Positions 1 to 12,568 are shown, counted from the stretch's first letter. The stretch: DNA of 64,000 bases from Balaenoptera acutorostrata (GCF_949987535.1 NC_080079.1:53245000-53308999); one strand, 5' to 3'. Numbers and translations: made by a program. The notes: generated by a model not told the origin, from the sequence alone.

Positions 1-420
1 TCTATGTAGAATATGACTTCTCAAAATAACACCTTTCCCAGCACTCCCTCTTGAGTGACTTTGGAAACATCAGAAGCACAGATGAACAGAGACCTTTGCA
101 TCTATTTGCAGCTATCAGTAGAGCACTGTTATTGTAGATGGTGCTGAATGGGTCACATTTTCCAGAAGGCTAATCACCTAGGCACAGCTATGCAGTTAAC
201 ACTGGAATTCAGGCTTTAGCAAGAAGGTTCCGCCTAGGAATCTTGGGGGGTTGGAAGTCTTAAGATATTAAAAGTCAAGTATCCAATAAAGTTGATCATC
301 TATGCTGGTGTGAACTAAACTTCCCATCTGTTCTTGGCTGTAGATGATCTCAACTATGGGAATTTCAGAGTAGAAGGGACACAGAAGAAGGCATTCCTAA
401 AAGTGAAAATTTCCTGTTAA
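1..420. other. No feature recognised
   Basis: There is no coding frame, RNA gene or recognisable repeat here. Composition is ordinary AT-rich mammalian intergenic DNA. Confidence 0.5.
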
Positions 421-434
421 GGAATGGGCTCTAG

Positions 435-531
435 GGAGATCCCTGGTGGTCCAGTGGTTAGGACTTGGTGCTTTCACTGCTGTGGCCCAAGTCCAATCCT
501 TGGTCAGGCCAAAAAAAAAAAAAAAAAAAAA
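435..531 (+). mobile_element. CHR-type tRNA-derived SINE, short copy
   Basis: The copy starts with 'gggagatccctggtggtccagtggtt' type sequence, the tRNA A-box region of CHR SINEs. It continues through a degenerate B-box ('agtccaatcctt') and ends in a run of about 21 A. It is flanked by 14-bp direct repeats, 'ggaatgggctctag' (421-434) and 'ggaatgagctctag' (532-545), with one mismatch, so this is a complete L1-driven insertion. The body is shorter than usual for the family because the 'gggaactaagatcccgcatg' part is missing. Confidence 0.85.
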
Positions 532-545
532 GGAATGAGCTCTAG

Positions 546-1205
546 TGCCAAGTTGGAGATATTAGTCTTTCCCAAACAGGGCATGTTTGAGGTAGAACTA
601 AGTAAGCCACTAGAATGCTAATTAACTCCATGATTAAATCTGTCATCTCAGAATGAATCAAGAGTCACATCAATTGCACTCATAAAGTAGTTGTCTTTAT
701 GATTGCCTGGGGTTCTAACCCCAGAACAACCAATGCCTTTTTGGCCTAAACAGAACTTGGTCCAGAAACTCAGTACCTCTAAGAAATTGGTTCTGTAATG
801 CCTGTCTTCTCAAGACCCAAAAACCTTAAATATTCATATATCTGGCAGAGGAGAAACCTGAAAAGGTAGCTAAAATGACATGGCCAGGCCTGATTTGAGG
901 CAAACTAGGGGAGTGTGCTTATATAAAAGCAAAAATGTAGGGTGTTTTCAGGAGGAGGAATTGTGTTGAGTGTTTCGAGAGACTAAGTGAAACTGTGGTT
1001 TAAAAATGTCAAGATTTGACAACATGTAGTTTTTTGGTAATTTTGATAGGAGAATTTTTGCTTAAATGATAAAGGCAGAAACCAGGATAATATGGGATGA
1101 GGTATCAATGGGAGGTGAGTAACTAAAGGTAGTATACCTGGAAAACTAGAACATTCAGATTGGGCTGTGAAGGGAATAATAGAAATGAGGCAGAGGGTGA
1201 AAAAT
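546..1205. other. No feature recognised
   Basis: No gene, RNA or repeat could be identified between the two short SINEs. Confidence 0.45.
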
Positions 1206-1216
1206 AGTTATTTTTT

Positions 1217-1361
1217 GGGACTTCCCTGGCAGTCCAGTGGTTGAGACTCTGTGCTTCCACTGCAGGGACGAGGGTTTGATCCCTGGTCGGGGAACTAAGA
1301 TCCCGCATGCTGAGTGGCATGGCCAAAAATAAATAAATAAAATTTAAAAATAAATAAATAA
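1217..1361 (+). mobile_element. CHR-type tRNA-derived SINE
   Basis: The copy runs head to tail: 'gggacttccctggcagtccagtgg', then 'gggtttgatccctggtcgggg' (B-box), then 'aactaagatcccgcatgc', then a tail of AAAT repeats. The flanking direct repeat is 'agttatttttt' (1206-1216) and 'agttattttta' (from 1362). The AAAT-rich tail is partly microsatellite. Confidence 0.85.
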
Positions 1362-1372
1362 AGTTATTTTTA

Positions 1373-2470
1373 ACTTAAAAATGGAAAATAATGGGTAAGC
1401 ATGTGTGCTGATGGAAAATAATGCAGGTGAGAGGGAGAGATTGGTAGTCAAGCAGAGAAGGGGAAACTGAAGAAGAAAATTCTTGAAGACAGCAAGAAGT
1501 AGAAGAATTCAGACAACAGGCAGATAAACTGGTATTTAATAGGAATTAGGAAATTTCCTTATTTGTAATAGGACTGAAGAAGAAGAAGATGGGTTTGAGT
1601 AGGTTTATACACTAGGTATAGGAAATCTGAGGATGTTTGTGGGCCTGGCTTATTTGCTCCAGTGATATACAAGGAGGATCATTAGTTGAGAGTGAGGAGG
1701 GGTTATAAGAGGCAGGAGGTGATTAGAAGAGAGAGAAGAAGATACAAAGGAGTTACTTTGGACAATAGGAAAGCAAGCTTACTGGAGAAACTTGCAAGGG
1801 TCCTAAACAGTGTTGAGAGCCAATCTAAGATTTGTGACCATGAACGATAAGGAAGAATCAGTCAGGGTGGATAGAAGATTTCCTCCATCAAGGATCAGAT
1901 AATAAAGCTTTGGGATTAGGCAGGTGACCTGAAGGAGAGAGGAAAGGGAGAATACTTTGAGAGGCAATGAGGTAGAGAGGTGAGATTCTTGACTGGTAAG
2001 AGGAGAAGGGCTGAGGGTTCTGGAACATTGTGACTTCAAGAGAATGGCAAGTCCTTAGAGAAATGGTTGTGAGGTACATGTAAGCAGGTGCTCCCAGAGA
2101 TCTGTGGGCCCCAAAATGGCACAAAAGAATAGCCTCTGGAACTAGAAAGCACTGACCACATGAGCTTGGGCAGTGAGCATCTCAACACTAAGCTGTGTGC
2201 ACAGAGGCATGATGATCAGAAAAGCTTCCTGTACTCCCTGGTGCTGTATAATTACCCTAATATTTGGCATAACTGCATGTTGGGAATTCCCAAGGATTAC
2301 TGAAGTTGAATTTCTCATTTGCCTGAGAGAGTGGATAGACAAAATTAATTTGATTTCGTCCAAACAAGGAAATCTAATAAATCTTGAGTATCTGTCTTTG
2401 TGGACTTTGAGTCATACCTGGTACTCTATGATAGAGAAGTCAAGTGTAATAAGAAATTATAACAAATGAC
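1373..2470. other. Purine-rich unassigned sequence
   Basis: The plus strand is strongly A/G-rich (many 'gaagaag', 'gagagag' stretches around 1480-1740 and 1920-2010). The open frames here are short, overlapping and without recognisable domains. It may be a decayed continuation of the L2 that follows, but I cannot show that. Confidence 0.35.
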
Positions 2471-2479
2471 CTGGTTTCC

Positions 2480-3760
2480 ATTGGGTGGTCAAGGAAGACG
2501 TCTCTGAGAAAGTGACATTGAAGCTGAGACTTGAAGGATGCATAGGAGTTAACCAGCTGAAGAGGGGGAAAGGATGAGTGAAAATCTCCAAGACAGGAAG
2601 TAACTTGTTGTCTTCTATGATCTAAAAGAAAGTTAGTGTAGGTGGTGTGTAATGGACAAGTGGAGGAGTGTACTGATATGAAGAAGATCTGGACAGGGAT
2701 CAGATTATGTACAATAGAACCGTACAATGATAAGCAGAGGCCATATCTAAAATGTCCTCTAGAAGATTCATGGATTTGAATCATTTCAATGATTTGAACA
2801 GAGCAAGTTCAATAGTCCAGGAGAGAAATGATAGTTGCTTGCAGAAATGATGCAGTGATGTAAAGACATCAATAGCTTCAAGACCTATCCTGACAATGGA
2901 ATTGACAGTACTGAACTGAGGAAGAAGTTATCGAGTACAACCACCAGGTTTCTAACTTGAGGTAATAAATCTATTGGAGTTCCATGAACCTAGGTAAGAA
3001 AGTCTTCATGAGGAACAGAATTCATGTGTGAGGAGGGGGATAGTAAGAGTGCAGTTTTGGACTTCTACGTTGCAGTGAAACATCCAAATGGAGATGTTTT
3101 ATATGATTCTGGAGCACAGGGAGAGGTCTGATTTGGAGATATGCCGTGATAACTGTCAACCTAGAGATGTCATTTTAGCTACAGGAATAGATGAGGCTCT
3201 CTAGGGGTAAAATGTATGAGAAGAGAAAAAGATCCAGGATTAAGCTCCTGGAACTCTAATATTTAAAGACTCATAGAAGAGGTGGAGCCACCAAAGGAGA
3301 CTAAAAAAGAAGAAGGCAGAAGAGCCAGAGAAGTAGAAGGAAAACCAAGAGATTGTTTTCAGAGAAGCTCAGGGAAGAGTGTGGATCAGAGAGGAGAGAC
3401 TATTACTCTGCCGTGCTAGCACGAAATCAGCCCTAGATAATATATAAGTGAATGAGCCTGGCCGTGTTCCAATTAAACTTTATTACAAAACATATAATGG
3501 CCTGTAGTTTGCCAATCCCTGGCATACAGTACTATTGAAAAGTCTGGTAAGTTGAGAACTGAAAATTGCTCATTTGATTTAGCTGCAGTAAGATCATCAT
3601 TGTCCTTATTAAGATAATTTTCAATTAATTGGTGAGGGCAAAGGCTCTGTTGGTATCTACCAAAGAAAGACTGGGAGGTTCGGAAGTGGAAGCAGTTTAT
3701 AATTTGTTCTGATGAAATTTAATTTTGAGGGGAAGATAATTAGGGCAGTAGAAAGAATGA
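2480..3760 (-). mobile_element. Ancient L2-like LINE fragment
   Basis: On the plus strand this reads as reverse-complement L2. Successive landmarks are 'ggtcaaggaagacgtctctgag' near 2487, 'tccaggagagaaatgatag' near 2816, 'cagttttggacttctacgttg' near 3051, 'gagaggtctgatttggagatat' near 3121 and 'aagactgggaggttcggaagtgg' near 3668. These appear in the order expected for an L2 whose 3' side lies to the left. It is heavily diverged with no open reverse-transcriptase frame. The identification rests on recall of the family consensus. Confidence 0.65.
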
Positions 3761-3769
3761 GGTATGGGG

Positions 3770-4370
3770 CTAGGGAAAATTTGTTCTGTTTGTATTTTTT
3801 AAAGAAACTAGAGTGAGCAGAATGATCCAGAAGAGTGGAGTAGAAAGTCCCCCAAGAAAGTGGAATTGGAAGAGATCAGAGTAATATGGAGAATTTGGTT
3901 TTTGAACACTTCTCTTGTAACAGGAGAAAAGATGAGGGTGACTGCAAGTGTAGTGAGCTGTGGTTAGTTTGATGGGAATATGAGGACATTTGCTTCTGAC
4001 AACTTCTATTTTTCTTTATGAAAGAAAATACTAAGAATTAAGAAAAAAAAAACCCAAAATATTCACTGTCAGTGGGACACTGGGTGGAGGGAGAGAGAGA
4101 AAAAAAAAATCAGAGAGTTGAGAAATTTATACCGTGTATAATACAGTCTGTCTTAATTATGCTTCCATGTTTGGCCATTTAGGATACTCCCTGTTTTCTG
4201 ATATTAAAAAAAAGGTGATATGTTGAACTCTTTTTGTAACAAAGTAATTCTATTTATAGCCATTTCCTTAGGATAGACTCTCAGAATTAGAAAAAAATTT
4301 TCTACTTTCTCTTTCCTTAAAAAACTATTTTTAATTTTTAAAAAGTAATACCCTTACGTGTTAAAACTCA
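3770..4370. other. No feature recognised
   Basis: AT-rich sequence with short A runs. No gene or named repeat could be supported. Confidence 0.4.
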
Positions 4371-4372
4371 AT

Positions 4373-4467
4373 TAGTATACATATAACTGAATCACTTTGC
4401 TATACAGTAGAAATTAACACAACCCTGTAAATCAACTATACTTTTAATAAAATAAATTTTAAAAAGG
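4373..4467 (+). mobile_element. L1 3' end fragment, 5' truncated
   Basis: The sequence carries the lineage-typical L1 terminus: 'ataactgaatcactttgctatacag', then 'aacacaaccctgtaaatcaactatac', then 'aataaaataaattttaaaaa'. Only the last ~95 bases of the element are present. Similar ends recur at 31236, 34100 and 62010. Confidence 0.75.
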
Positions 4468-5029
4468 TCTGTGACACCAAAAAACCCCTCAGTTAGTAGA
4501 GAAAAACTTATAATAATGGCCTAAGAATGCTGCAATTTACTAGATATGTAATACATTGTAAATTAAGAAAATTTTCATTTCTTGAAATTGAGGTGCCAAC
4601 ACCACCGGTGGATTACATAGAGCACGTGCAGCTGTGCATAGAACAGAGTTTAGCACATGTAGTTCTGGGGCTTAAAGTTAGGTCAGTCTGAAAGAATCCA
4701 AAGTGGAAGCAGCAGTCTGATCCAATTAATCTTCTTACTAGGATTTTGGATTGATGAAGTCTGTATAAATTCCTTGAATCTATGGGGATTGTCTTCACTA
4801 CCATCATTAAGAAATCTATCAGTAAGAAAATTAGAAGGCAGGATTCAGTTGACTAATCCTACAAATAATTAGTACTTTCATTTTCCAGAGCAAATTAATG
4901 AGTCTAAAAAATGTTCACATCTTTTCCAGGCTAAACCATTCAATCAGGTTTGATGATTTAATTCAATCTGCTTGTTCATTTTTTAATAAAAAAAGCAGAT
5001 TTTGTATTTTTTTCTGCCAAATTGAATTC

Positions 5030-5425
5030 ATTCAGTCCTTTACTCATTCATTCAGCCAACATTTACTGAGCATCTACCATGTGCTGGGCCCTCAACCAGT
5101 CCCAGTGGAGACACAGATGGTAAAATCCATCTTCCCTTTAAGATGCCCATGTTTTGTGGGTAAGAGAGGTGCACAAGCAGAGAATTTTACAACAGTGTGG
5201 TTAAGTACAGTGGTAGAAATATGCACAAGCCATCATGGAAACCTCAAGGAAGGGGTCCAGGAGAGAATGGGCCACCAGTCCTCTCTGGAGGCAGAGATGG
5301 TGGTGTATGGGCCAAGGTTTACAAGAAAGGAAGTTTGTCAGCTGAGGAGTGTAGCTGATGCCAGAACATGGAAAGACTTCCTTGATTTAATCCAAAATCA
5401 GCAGCGTCACTTGGCCATGATGACA
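5030..5425 (-). mobile_element. L2-like LINE 3' end
   Basis: The plus strand shows 'ttcattcagccaacatttactgagcatctaccatgtgctgggcc' style sequence, the reverse complement of the L2 3' terminus. It continues into 'tggagacacagatgg'. A 177-residue open frame (4898-5431, plus) crosses it. I do not treat that frame as a gene because it is antisense to the repeat and has no domain. Confidence 0.6.
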
Positions 5426-5599
5426 CAGTGAAGATAACTATGACTCTTCTCCTTCCTCTCCACCTCTTCCTCCTTTCTCTTCTCCTTTTAACTCTATAAT
5501 TATTTTGACCATTTCCCTAGTAACTTAACTGTAAGAAATTATACATCTTGATGTGGCTTCTCAATTATGGCCAAAGACTTTTCAAGGCACTTTCTCACA

Positions 5600-5860
5600 T
5601 TTTTTTCTAGAAGACATTTCTCAGATTCTTCCATGTACCTACCCATCCTAGATTGTTGCTTTAGTTGTCTCACTGGTCTCTTTAAATCATTCATGTCTCT
5701 GCGTCAACCCCTATGATCTGATGGGATATCTCCCCAAATGCAGATTTGATCACGTCGTCATTTAAAACTACACACTTTCTTCTCATTATCATAATCTAGA
5801 TCCTTAGCAAATTTCTGTGCCAATTCCTCCTCTCCCTGTGGGTATGAAGAGAAGGCTCAA
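5600..5860 (+). mobile_element. L2-like LINE fragment, sense
   Basis: The motif 'tttgatcacgtcgtcatttaaaactacacac' near 5745, followed by a decayed 'tagatccttagcaaa', resembles the L2 3' region in sense orientation. The match is partial and decayed. Confidence 0.4.
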
Positions 5861-5979
5861 TGTTACCTTCTATTCAAAAACTTACTATTTCAACTCTTTA
5901 CTTTAAAAAAAAAAAAAAACTTACTCCTTTTCTTTGTCTGACACAAAAAATATCACAATATAAATAAAGCCCCTTCCTT

Positions 5980-6790
5980 TTTTTTCACTTATCAGTATAT
6001 CCTGGAAATTGTTTTGTACCAGTTTATACAGCCCTTTTGCATTTCCCCCCCCCCCACACACTGTATTTTATTTTTACAAGAGATAAATAAACTGACACCC
6101 AGCATTGTAAATGGATGACCACAACAAAAGCAACATGATTGCAATTACCAAACACGAAGCACACTCATACTATGTCATAATATTGACATTCAGTCCAGTA
6201 ATCCTCCACTGTAACAGCTCCTTTACTTTGCAATGAAAATTGATTTGTATATTTTTTGCCTCTTAGTCCTTGTGGGATTTTTTTTTTATTCAAACAGAAA
6301 GTCACAAAAATTATACTCATCCTCATCAGTTCACTCAGTCCCATGTAATTAATTTTTTTTATCTTGATCTTTTGTTAGCACTTTTATGAATTCATCAGTT
6401 TTCCATTAGAGTTCTGAAAATGCTTATTCATTCAGTTCAGCAGTATAGTCTGTTACCAGAAACCTGTACTTGTCAGGGTCTTTTCCATGAATTCCTTGAA
6501 GATGAAACCCTTTTATAGGAGTATATTTGCAAAAGCATCAGAGTGCACCCAGAACTGTCTGCAAATGACAAAAGACTTAAAAATGACCATGGTTAAAGAT
6601 TTGATGAAAGTTCAAAATAATGCAATTGACAAGGAAATTTAGTTACTTCTGAGATATACATTTTAAAGTAATAACTAGAATTATGACTTATAACATTATA
6701 CCAGAACGTATAAGATTTTTAGAAATTTCATGTAGTGTCTGAAACATTTATATTAACATATTTCCATACAAATAACCCAAAGAAAGTTTA
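5980..6790. other. Decayed L1-like start, then unassigned AT-rich DNA
   Basis: The segment 'cacttatcagtatatcctggaaattgttttgtaccag' (5985-6021) resembles old antisense L1 or HAL1 sequence. From 6060 onward there are homopolymer runs but nothing I can identify. Confidence 0.35.
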
Positions 6791-6794
6791 GTAG

Positions 6795-9700
6795 TAGTTG
6801 TTTTTTTTTGTTTGTTTTATACTGCACGTTCTTATTAGTCATCAATTTTATACACATCAGTGTATACATGTCAATCCCAATTGCCCAATTCAGCACACCA
6901 CCATCCCCACCCCACCATGGTTTTCCCCCCTTGGCATCCATACGTTTGTTCTCTACATCTGTGTCTCAACTTCTGCCCTGCAAACCGGCTCATCTGTACC
7001 ATTTTTCTAGGTTCCACATACATGTGTTAATATACGATATTTGTTTTTCTCTTTCTGACTTACTTCACTCTGTATGACAGTCTCTGGATCCATCCACATC
7101 TCAACAAATGACTCAATTTCGTTCCTTTTCATGGCTGAGTAATATTCCATTGTATATATGTACCACCTCTTCTTTATCCATTCGTCTGTCGATGGGCATT
7201 TAGCTTACTTCCATGACCTGGCTATTGTAAATAGTGCTGCAATGAACATTGGGGTGCATGTGTCTTTTTGAATTATGTTTTTTTCTGGGTATATGCCCAG
7301 TAGTGGGATTGCTGGATCATATGGTAATTCTATTTTTCGTTTTTTAAGGATCCTCCATACTGTTTTCCATAGTGGCTGTATCAATTTACATTCCCACCAA
7401 CAGTGCCAGAGGGTTCCCTTTTCTCCACATCCTCTCCAGCATTTTTTGTTTGTAGGTTTTCTGATGATGCCCATTCTAACTGGTGTGAGGTGATACCTCA
7501 TTGTAGTTTTGATTTGCATTTCTCTAATGATTAGTGATGTTGAGCATCCTTTCATGTGTTTGTTGGCAATCTGTATATCTTCTTTGGAGAAATGTCTATT
7601 TAGGTCTTCTGCCCATTTTTGCATTGGATTGTTTATTTCTTTACTATTGAGCTGCATGAGCTGTTTATATATTTTGGAGATTAATCCTTTGTCCATTGAT
7701 TCATTTGCAAATATTTTCTCCCAGTCTCAGGGTTGTCTTTTCGTCTTGTTTATGGTTTCTGCTGCTGTGCAAAAGCTTTGAAGTTTCATTAGGTCCCATT
7801 TGTTTATTTTTGTTTTTATTTCCATTACTCTAGGAGGTGGATCAAAAAGGATCTTGCTGTGATTTGTGTCAAAGAGTGCTCTTCCTATGTTTTCCTCTAA
7901 GAGTTTTATAGTGTCCAGTCTTACATTTAGGTCTCCAATCCATTTTGAGTTTATTTTTGTGTATGGTGTTAGGGAGTATTCTAATTTCATTCTTTTACAT
8001 GTAGCTGCCCAGTTTTCCCAGCACCACTTATTGAAGAGACTGTCTTTTCTCCATTGTATATCTTTGCCTCCTTTGTCATAGATTAGTTGACCATAGGTGT
8101 GTGGGTAATCTCTGGGCTTTCTATCTTGTTCCATTGATCAATGTTTCTGTTTTTGTGCCAGTACCATATTGTCTTGATTACTGTAGCTTTGTAGTAAAGT
8201 CTGAAGTCAGTGAGTCTGATTCCTCCAGCTCCGTTTTTTTCCATCAAGACTGCTTTGGATATTCGGGGTCCTTTGGGTCTCCATACAAATTTTAAGATGA
8301 TTTGTTCTAGTTCTGTAAAAAATGCCATTGGTAGTTTGATAGGGATTGCATTGAATTTGTAGATTGCTTTGGGTAGTAGAGTCATTTTCACAATATTGAT
8401 TCTTCCAATCCAAGAACATGGTATATCTCTCCACCTGTTGGTATCATCTTTAATTTCTTTCATCAGTGTCTTATAGTTTTCTGCATACAGGTCTTTTGTC
8501 TCCCTAGGTAGGTTTATTCCTAGGTATTTTATTCTTTTTGTTGCAGTGGTAAATGTGAGTATTTCCTTAATTTCTCTTTCAGATTTTTCATCATTAGTGT
8601 GTAGGAATGCAAGAGATTTCTGTGCATTAATTTTGTATCCTGCAACTTTACCAAATTCATTGATTAGCTCTAGTAGTTTTCTGGTGGCATTTTTAGGATT
8701 CTCTATGTATAGTATCATGTCATCTGCAATCAGTGACAGTTTTACTAATTCTTTTCCAATTTGTATTCCTTTCATTTCTTTTTCTTCTCTGATTGCTGTG
8801 GCTAGGACTTCTAAAACTATGTTGAATAATAGTGGTGAGAGTGGACATCCTTGTCTTGTTCCTGATCTCAGAGGAAATGCTTTCAGTTTTTCACTATTGA
8901 GAATGATGTTTGCTGTGGGTTTGTCGTCTATGGCCTTTATTATGTTGAGGCAGGTTCCCTCTATGCCCACTTTCTGGGAGTTTTTATCATGAATGGGTGT
9001 TGAATTTTGTCAAAAGCTTTTTCTGCATCTATTGAGATGATCATATGGTTTTTATTCTTCAATTTGTTCATATGGTTTATCACATTGATTGATTTGTGAA
9101 CATTGAAGAATCCTTGGATCCCTGGTATATATTCCACTAAATCGTGGTGTATGATCCTTTTAATGTGTTGTTGGATTCTGTTTGCTAGCATTTTGTTGAG
9201 GATTTTTGCATCTATATTCATGAGTGATATTGGTGTGTAATTTTCTTTTTTTGTAGTATCTTTGTCCGGTTTTGGTATCAGGGTGATGGTGGCCGCATAG
9301 AATGAGTTTGGGAGTGTTCCTTCCTCTCCAATTTTTTGGAAGAGTTTGAGAAGGATGGGTGTTAGCTATTCACTAAATGTTTGATAGAATTCACCTGTAA
9401 AGCCATCTGGTCCTGTACTTGTTTGTTGGAGTATTTTTAATCACAGTTTCAATTTCATTACTTGTGATTGGTCTGTTCATATTTTCTGTTTCTTCCTGGT
9501 TCAGTGTTAGAATATTATACCTTTCTAAGAATTTGTCCATTTCTTCTAGGTTGTCCATTTTATTGGCATAGAGTTGCTTGTAGTAGTCTCTTAGGATACT
9601 TTGTATTTCTGTGGTGTCTGTTGTAACTTCTCCTTTTTCATTTCAAATTTTATTGATTTGAGTCCTCTCCCTCTTTTTCTTGATGAGTGTGGCAAATGGT

Positions 9701-9934
9701 TTATCCATTTTGTTCATCTTCTCAAAGAGCCAGCGTTTAGTTTTATTGATCTTTGCTATTGTTTTGGTTCTATTTCATTTGTTTCTCTTCTGATCTATAT
9801 GAGTTGTTTCCTTCTGCTAAGTTTGGGTTTTGTTTGTTCTTCTTTCTCTAGTTCCTTTAGGTGTAAGGTTAGATTGTTTACTTGAGATTTTTATTGTTTC
9901 TTTAGGTAGGCTTGTATAGCTATAATCTTCCCTC
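6795..9934 (-). mobile_element. L1 LINE, 5' truncated (copy 1)
   Basis: The element reads on the minus strand. Its 3' UTR lies at 6795-7075 (the 'cttattagtcatcaattttatacaca' type, shared with the inner L1 at 20.1 kb). ORF2 follows up to about 9934, where similarity stops within the ORF2 sequence just upstream of the reverse-transcriptase region. EN, ORF1 and 5' UTR are missing. I could not find a convincing target duplication. Beyond 9960 the flank is older L1-like DNA. Confidence 0.9.
7080..9934 (-). pseudogene. L1 ORF2 pseudogene fragment (RT and C-terminal domain)
   Basis: ORF2 of an L1 encodes endonuclease plus reverse transcriptase for target-primed retrotransposition. This copy keeps only the RT and C-terminal parts. 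The RT core, normally FADD, reads IADD (codons at 8719-8730), so the phenylalanine is lost. The C-terminal cysteine motif C-x3-C-x7-H-x4-C is visible near 7389-7442 (CWRGC...HCWWEC). Frames split near 7.7, 8.1, 8.97 and 9.2 kb, and several stops interrupt the protein. It cannot make a functional enzyme. Confidence 0.88.
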
Positions 9935-9957
9935 TAGAGGGAACTTCCCTTTAGAGT

Positions 9958-10760
9958 CTCATCTTGTGCTGTTACAATCAATGCCTTAATAAATAATCTT
10001 GGGCATATTTGAGGAAGTATATATTCTGTATACTTAGAAGTGGGTTGGATTGTCAAAGGGTGAATTCATCTGTAATCTTGCTAGACACTGCCAAATTCTC
10101 CTCCATAGAAGTTTATTTCCTTTTTCAATCCCAGCAGTTGTGTATGAGAGAGATTCACAGACTCACTGAAATGAGTCCATTGTCACACTTTTCGATTTTT
10201 ACCAATCTTATAATCAATAAAGACTACCTCATGAAGGTTTCGTGTATTTTTTCTTATTACCAGTGAAGTTGAGCATCTTCTTACGTAGTTAAGATCCATT
10301 TGCTTAACTTTTTTTTGCAGGGTGGTGCTGGTGGTAAAATATCTATTCTTTTTTTTTTCATTTTTTCTATACTGTCTTTTTCCATTTTGTTCATTTTGGT
10401 GTTTTTCTTGATTTTTAAGAGTTCTTGCTATATTAAGCCCATTAGGCTTTTGTTTGTGATATAGGTTGTAAATACTTTTACATACTGTATCATTTGCCTT
10501 TGCTTATGTGCATTTTTTGTCCTTTAAAGATTTATTTTTATGTAGTCAAGGTAATCAGTCTTTCACCTTATAGCTTTTAGATTTTGAGTCATATTTTAAA
10601 AAATTTGCTCTACCCCTGGATTATCAAGAATAATGTATACTTTTTTTGGTAACTTTTATGGTTCATTTTTAAATTTGGTTATACTGAGTATAGCTTGAGA
10701 TATGGATCCAATTTAACTTTTTCTAAATGATATGTTGTGGTCACAGCAACACTTTATATT
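9958..10760 (-). mobile_element. Old L1/HAL1-like fragment
   Basis: The plus strand reads as antisense old L1 ORF2/3' region: 'agaagtgggttggattgtcaaagggtg' and 'gacactgccaaattctcctccatagaa' (10036-10110) match the 'clustered decay' pattern of L1ME/HAL1. It is interrupted by many indels. L1 copy 1 seems to have landed beside it. Confidence 0.55.
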
Positions 10761-10764
10761 TTCT

Positions 10765-11530
10765 TATTTTTGCAAAAGAAACACTGGAAGAATATATTAG
10801 GGACTGGATATATTAGGAGATGGATAGGTAGGAATGCAATGGAGGGATTGTGGATGGGAGTGAGTATACATTGCATATATAGTTTTATATTATTTTAATT
10901 TTAAACCATGTAAATGTTTTATATATTCAAAAATTAAAACAGAAAAATCAAACCCTTAAATTGAATATCAGTAAAAGCAAATGAATGTAACTATATCAAA
11001 TAGATAATATAATTACACAGAGAGAGTAACTCTTTTAAGTAACTTCTGAACAGAGCACTTTAACTGTACTTTTTTGGTTGGATGCACTCTAAAAACAAAA
11101 CAAGGAAGTATGCAAACACCACGGCAGTCATGCTGAAATTACCAAAGAACCAGATTGATGTACCTCCCACTGGCCAGATTTAGGACAATTTGAGCATCAA
11201 AAAGAATACTAACTCTAATTGATTTTAATCCACTGAATGAAATTATCCACATATCTACTGTCATACAAAAACCAATGGGAAGGAAAGGAAAAGGAGAGTA
11301 ATAAATGGAGAAACTAATAAATGGAGAAAATGTGGTATAATTATAAAATCATCATTTTGAAAACTCCAGTGTAATAGTTTAAGGCATGCACTATCAATGA
11401 ATATTAAACGCATCACTTGAATGTGTATTAAACATGTTATTCACATGTTGGCAAAGGATCACCCACAGATGACTGTTGTAGTTACATGGAATAATGAAGT
11501 GATACATAAGAGAATAAAACTCCATGTGCT
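10765..11530. other. No gene; weakly repeat-like
   Basis: AT-rich sequence. 'aaagaaacactggaagaatatatta' near 10777 looks like a decayed repeat tail, but no family can be named. Confidence 0.4.
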
Positions 11531-11532
11531 TC

Positions 11533-12032
11533 TGTTAAATTGTTCACACAGTGGCCCATTTCTTCCTTCCCCATGTCCACCTCCCTTTGCAAGGTGACTT
11601 TGCAGCAAGTGCCATCAAAAGGTTGTGTCTATTTCCCTACCCTTTGAGTCCGGATTGAATTTATGACTTCCTTTGGGCAACAGAACACAGCAGAAGTGAT
11701 GTGTTTCAGTTCTGTGCCCAGGTCTCAAGAGGCTTGTATGTTTCTGCTCACTCTCTTTTATTTCTGTCATGCCATGAGAACCCATCAGAACTAGTTTACT
11801 GGAGGGTGAGAGACCACAGGGCAGAGTTGTTCCAGTCGTTGCAGACAAAGCCCTAGACATGTGAGGTCAGTCTTAGCCAACCTGTGGGTGGCCACAGATA
11901 CACAAGTGAGCCTTGCCAAAAGACCTGAGCCCAGCACACCCAGAAAATCTGCCCAGCTGACCCTCACACGCCTGCTCCAAATCAGTTAGATTTGGAGGTG
12001 GCTTGTTACAAAGCAAAATCTAACTGATTCAG
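11533..12032 (+). mobile_element. 5' LTR of the MLT1-like element
   Basis: The LTR starts 'tgttaaattg' and ends 'ctaactgattca', giving TG...CA ends. Inside are 'gtggcccatttcttccttcccc', 'atgacttcctttgggcaacagaacacagcagaagtgatg' type sequence and 'ctggagggtgagagaccaca', which follow the MLT1 layout. A 14-bp inverted repeat lies at its right end (11980-11993 and 12016-12029). Confidence 0.7.
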
Positions 12033-12560
12033 ACATGACCCTAGGTGTGTAGAAACATTGACTTTGGGACCAGGCAGCTGGAAGTAGTTGGAAAAATGAT
12101 GAGCAATTAATTGAAGCTGAAAAATTGATAAGGCACTTGTTACTGAAGTCTGGATAAATAAAGTTCTATGTTATGTAGTAGTGAAACCACTGGAAAAATG
12201 TTGCCTTTAGTAACTTGGAAGGTTAAAATATATACCTAATAAACTTTTCATTTGCCTTATTTTAGCTGCTTATAATAAGGAAATTCAAGGGATACATGAG
12301 GATACATATTTAGTTTGCAAGTAGAATTTAGAGGGAATATAAAGGAACCAGGATTCGCAGGGATGGAACATGAAACTATTTCTTATCTCTAGTCTTCTCA
12401 ACCAGTAAAAGATTATTGAGGTAGAATACAGTCTACAAGTGTAGAGCAAATCAGGAGAGTGCCCCTCTATTTTAAAGGATAAAATCCTTTATCAAAATGT
12501 GGGAAAGAATTAAGGAGACATCTAGAAGAACCTCTCTAGCTAGAAACATGATTTATAGTA

Positions 12561-12568
12561 ATCTAAAG
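12561..12568. repeat. 8-bp target site duplication, left
   Basis: The sequence 'atctaaag' is repeated exactly at 13296-13303. Eight bases is the hAT duplication length. Confidence 0.9.

Noticed and set aside
4898..5431. 177-residue open frame on the plus strand
   Set aside because: Half of it is antisense to an L2 3' end and no domain is visible.
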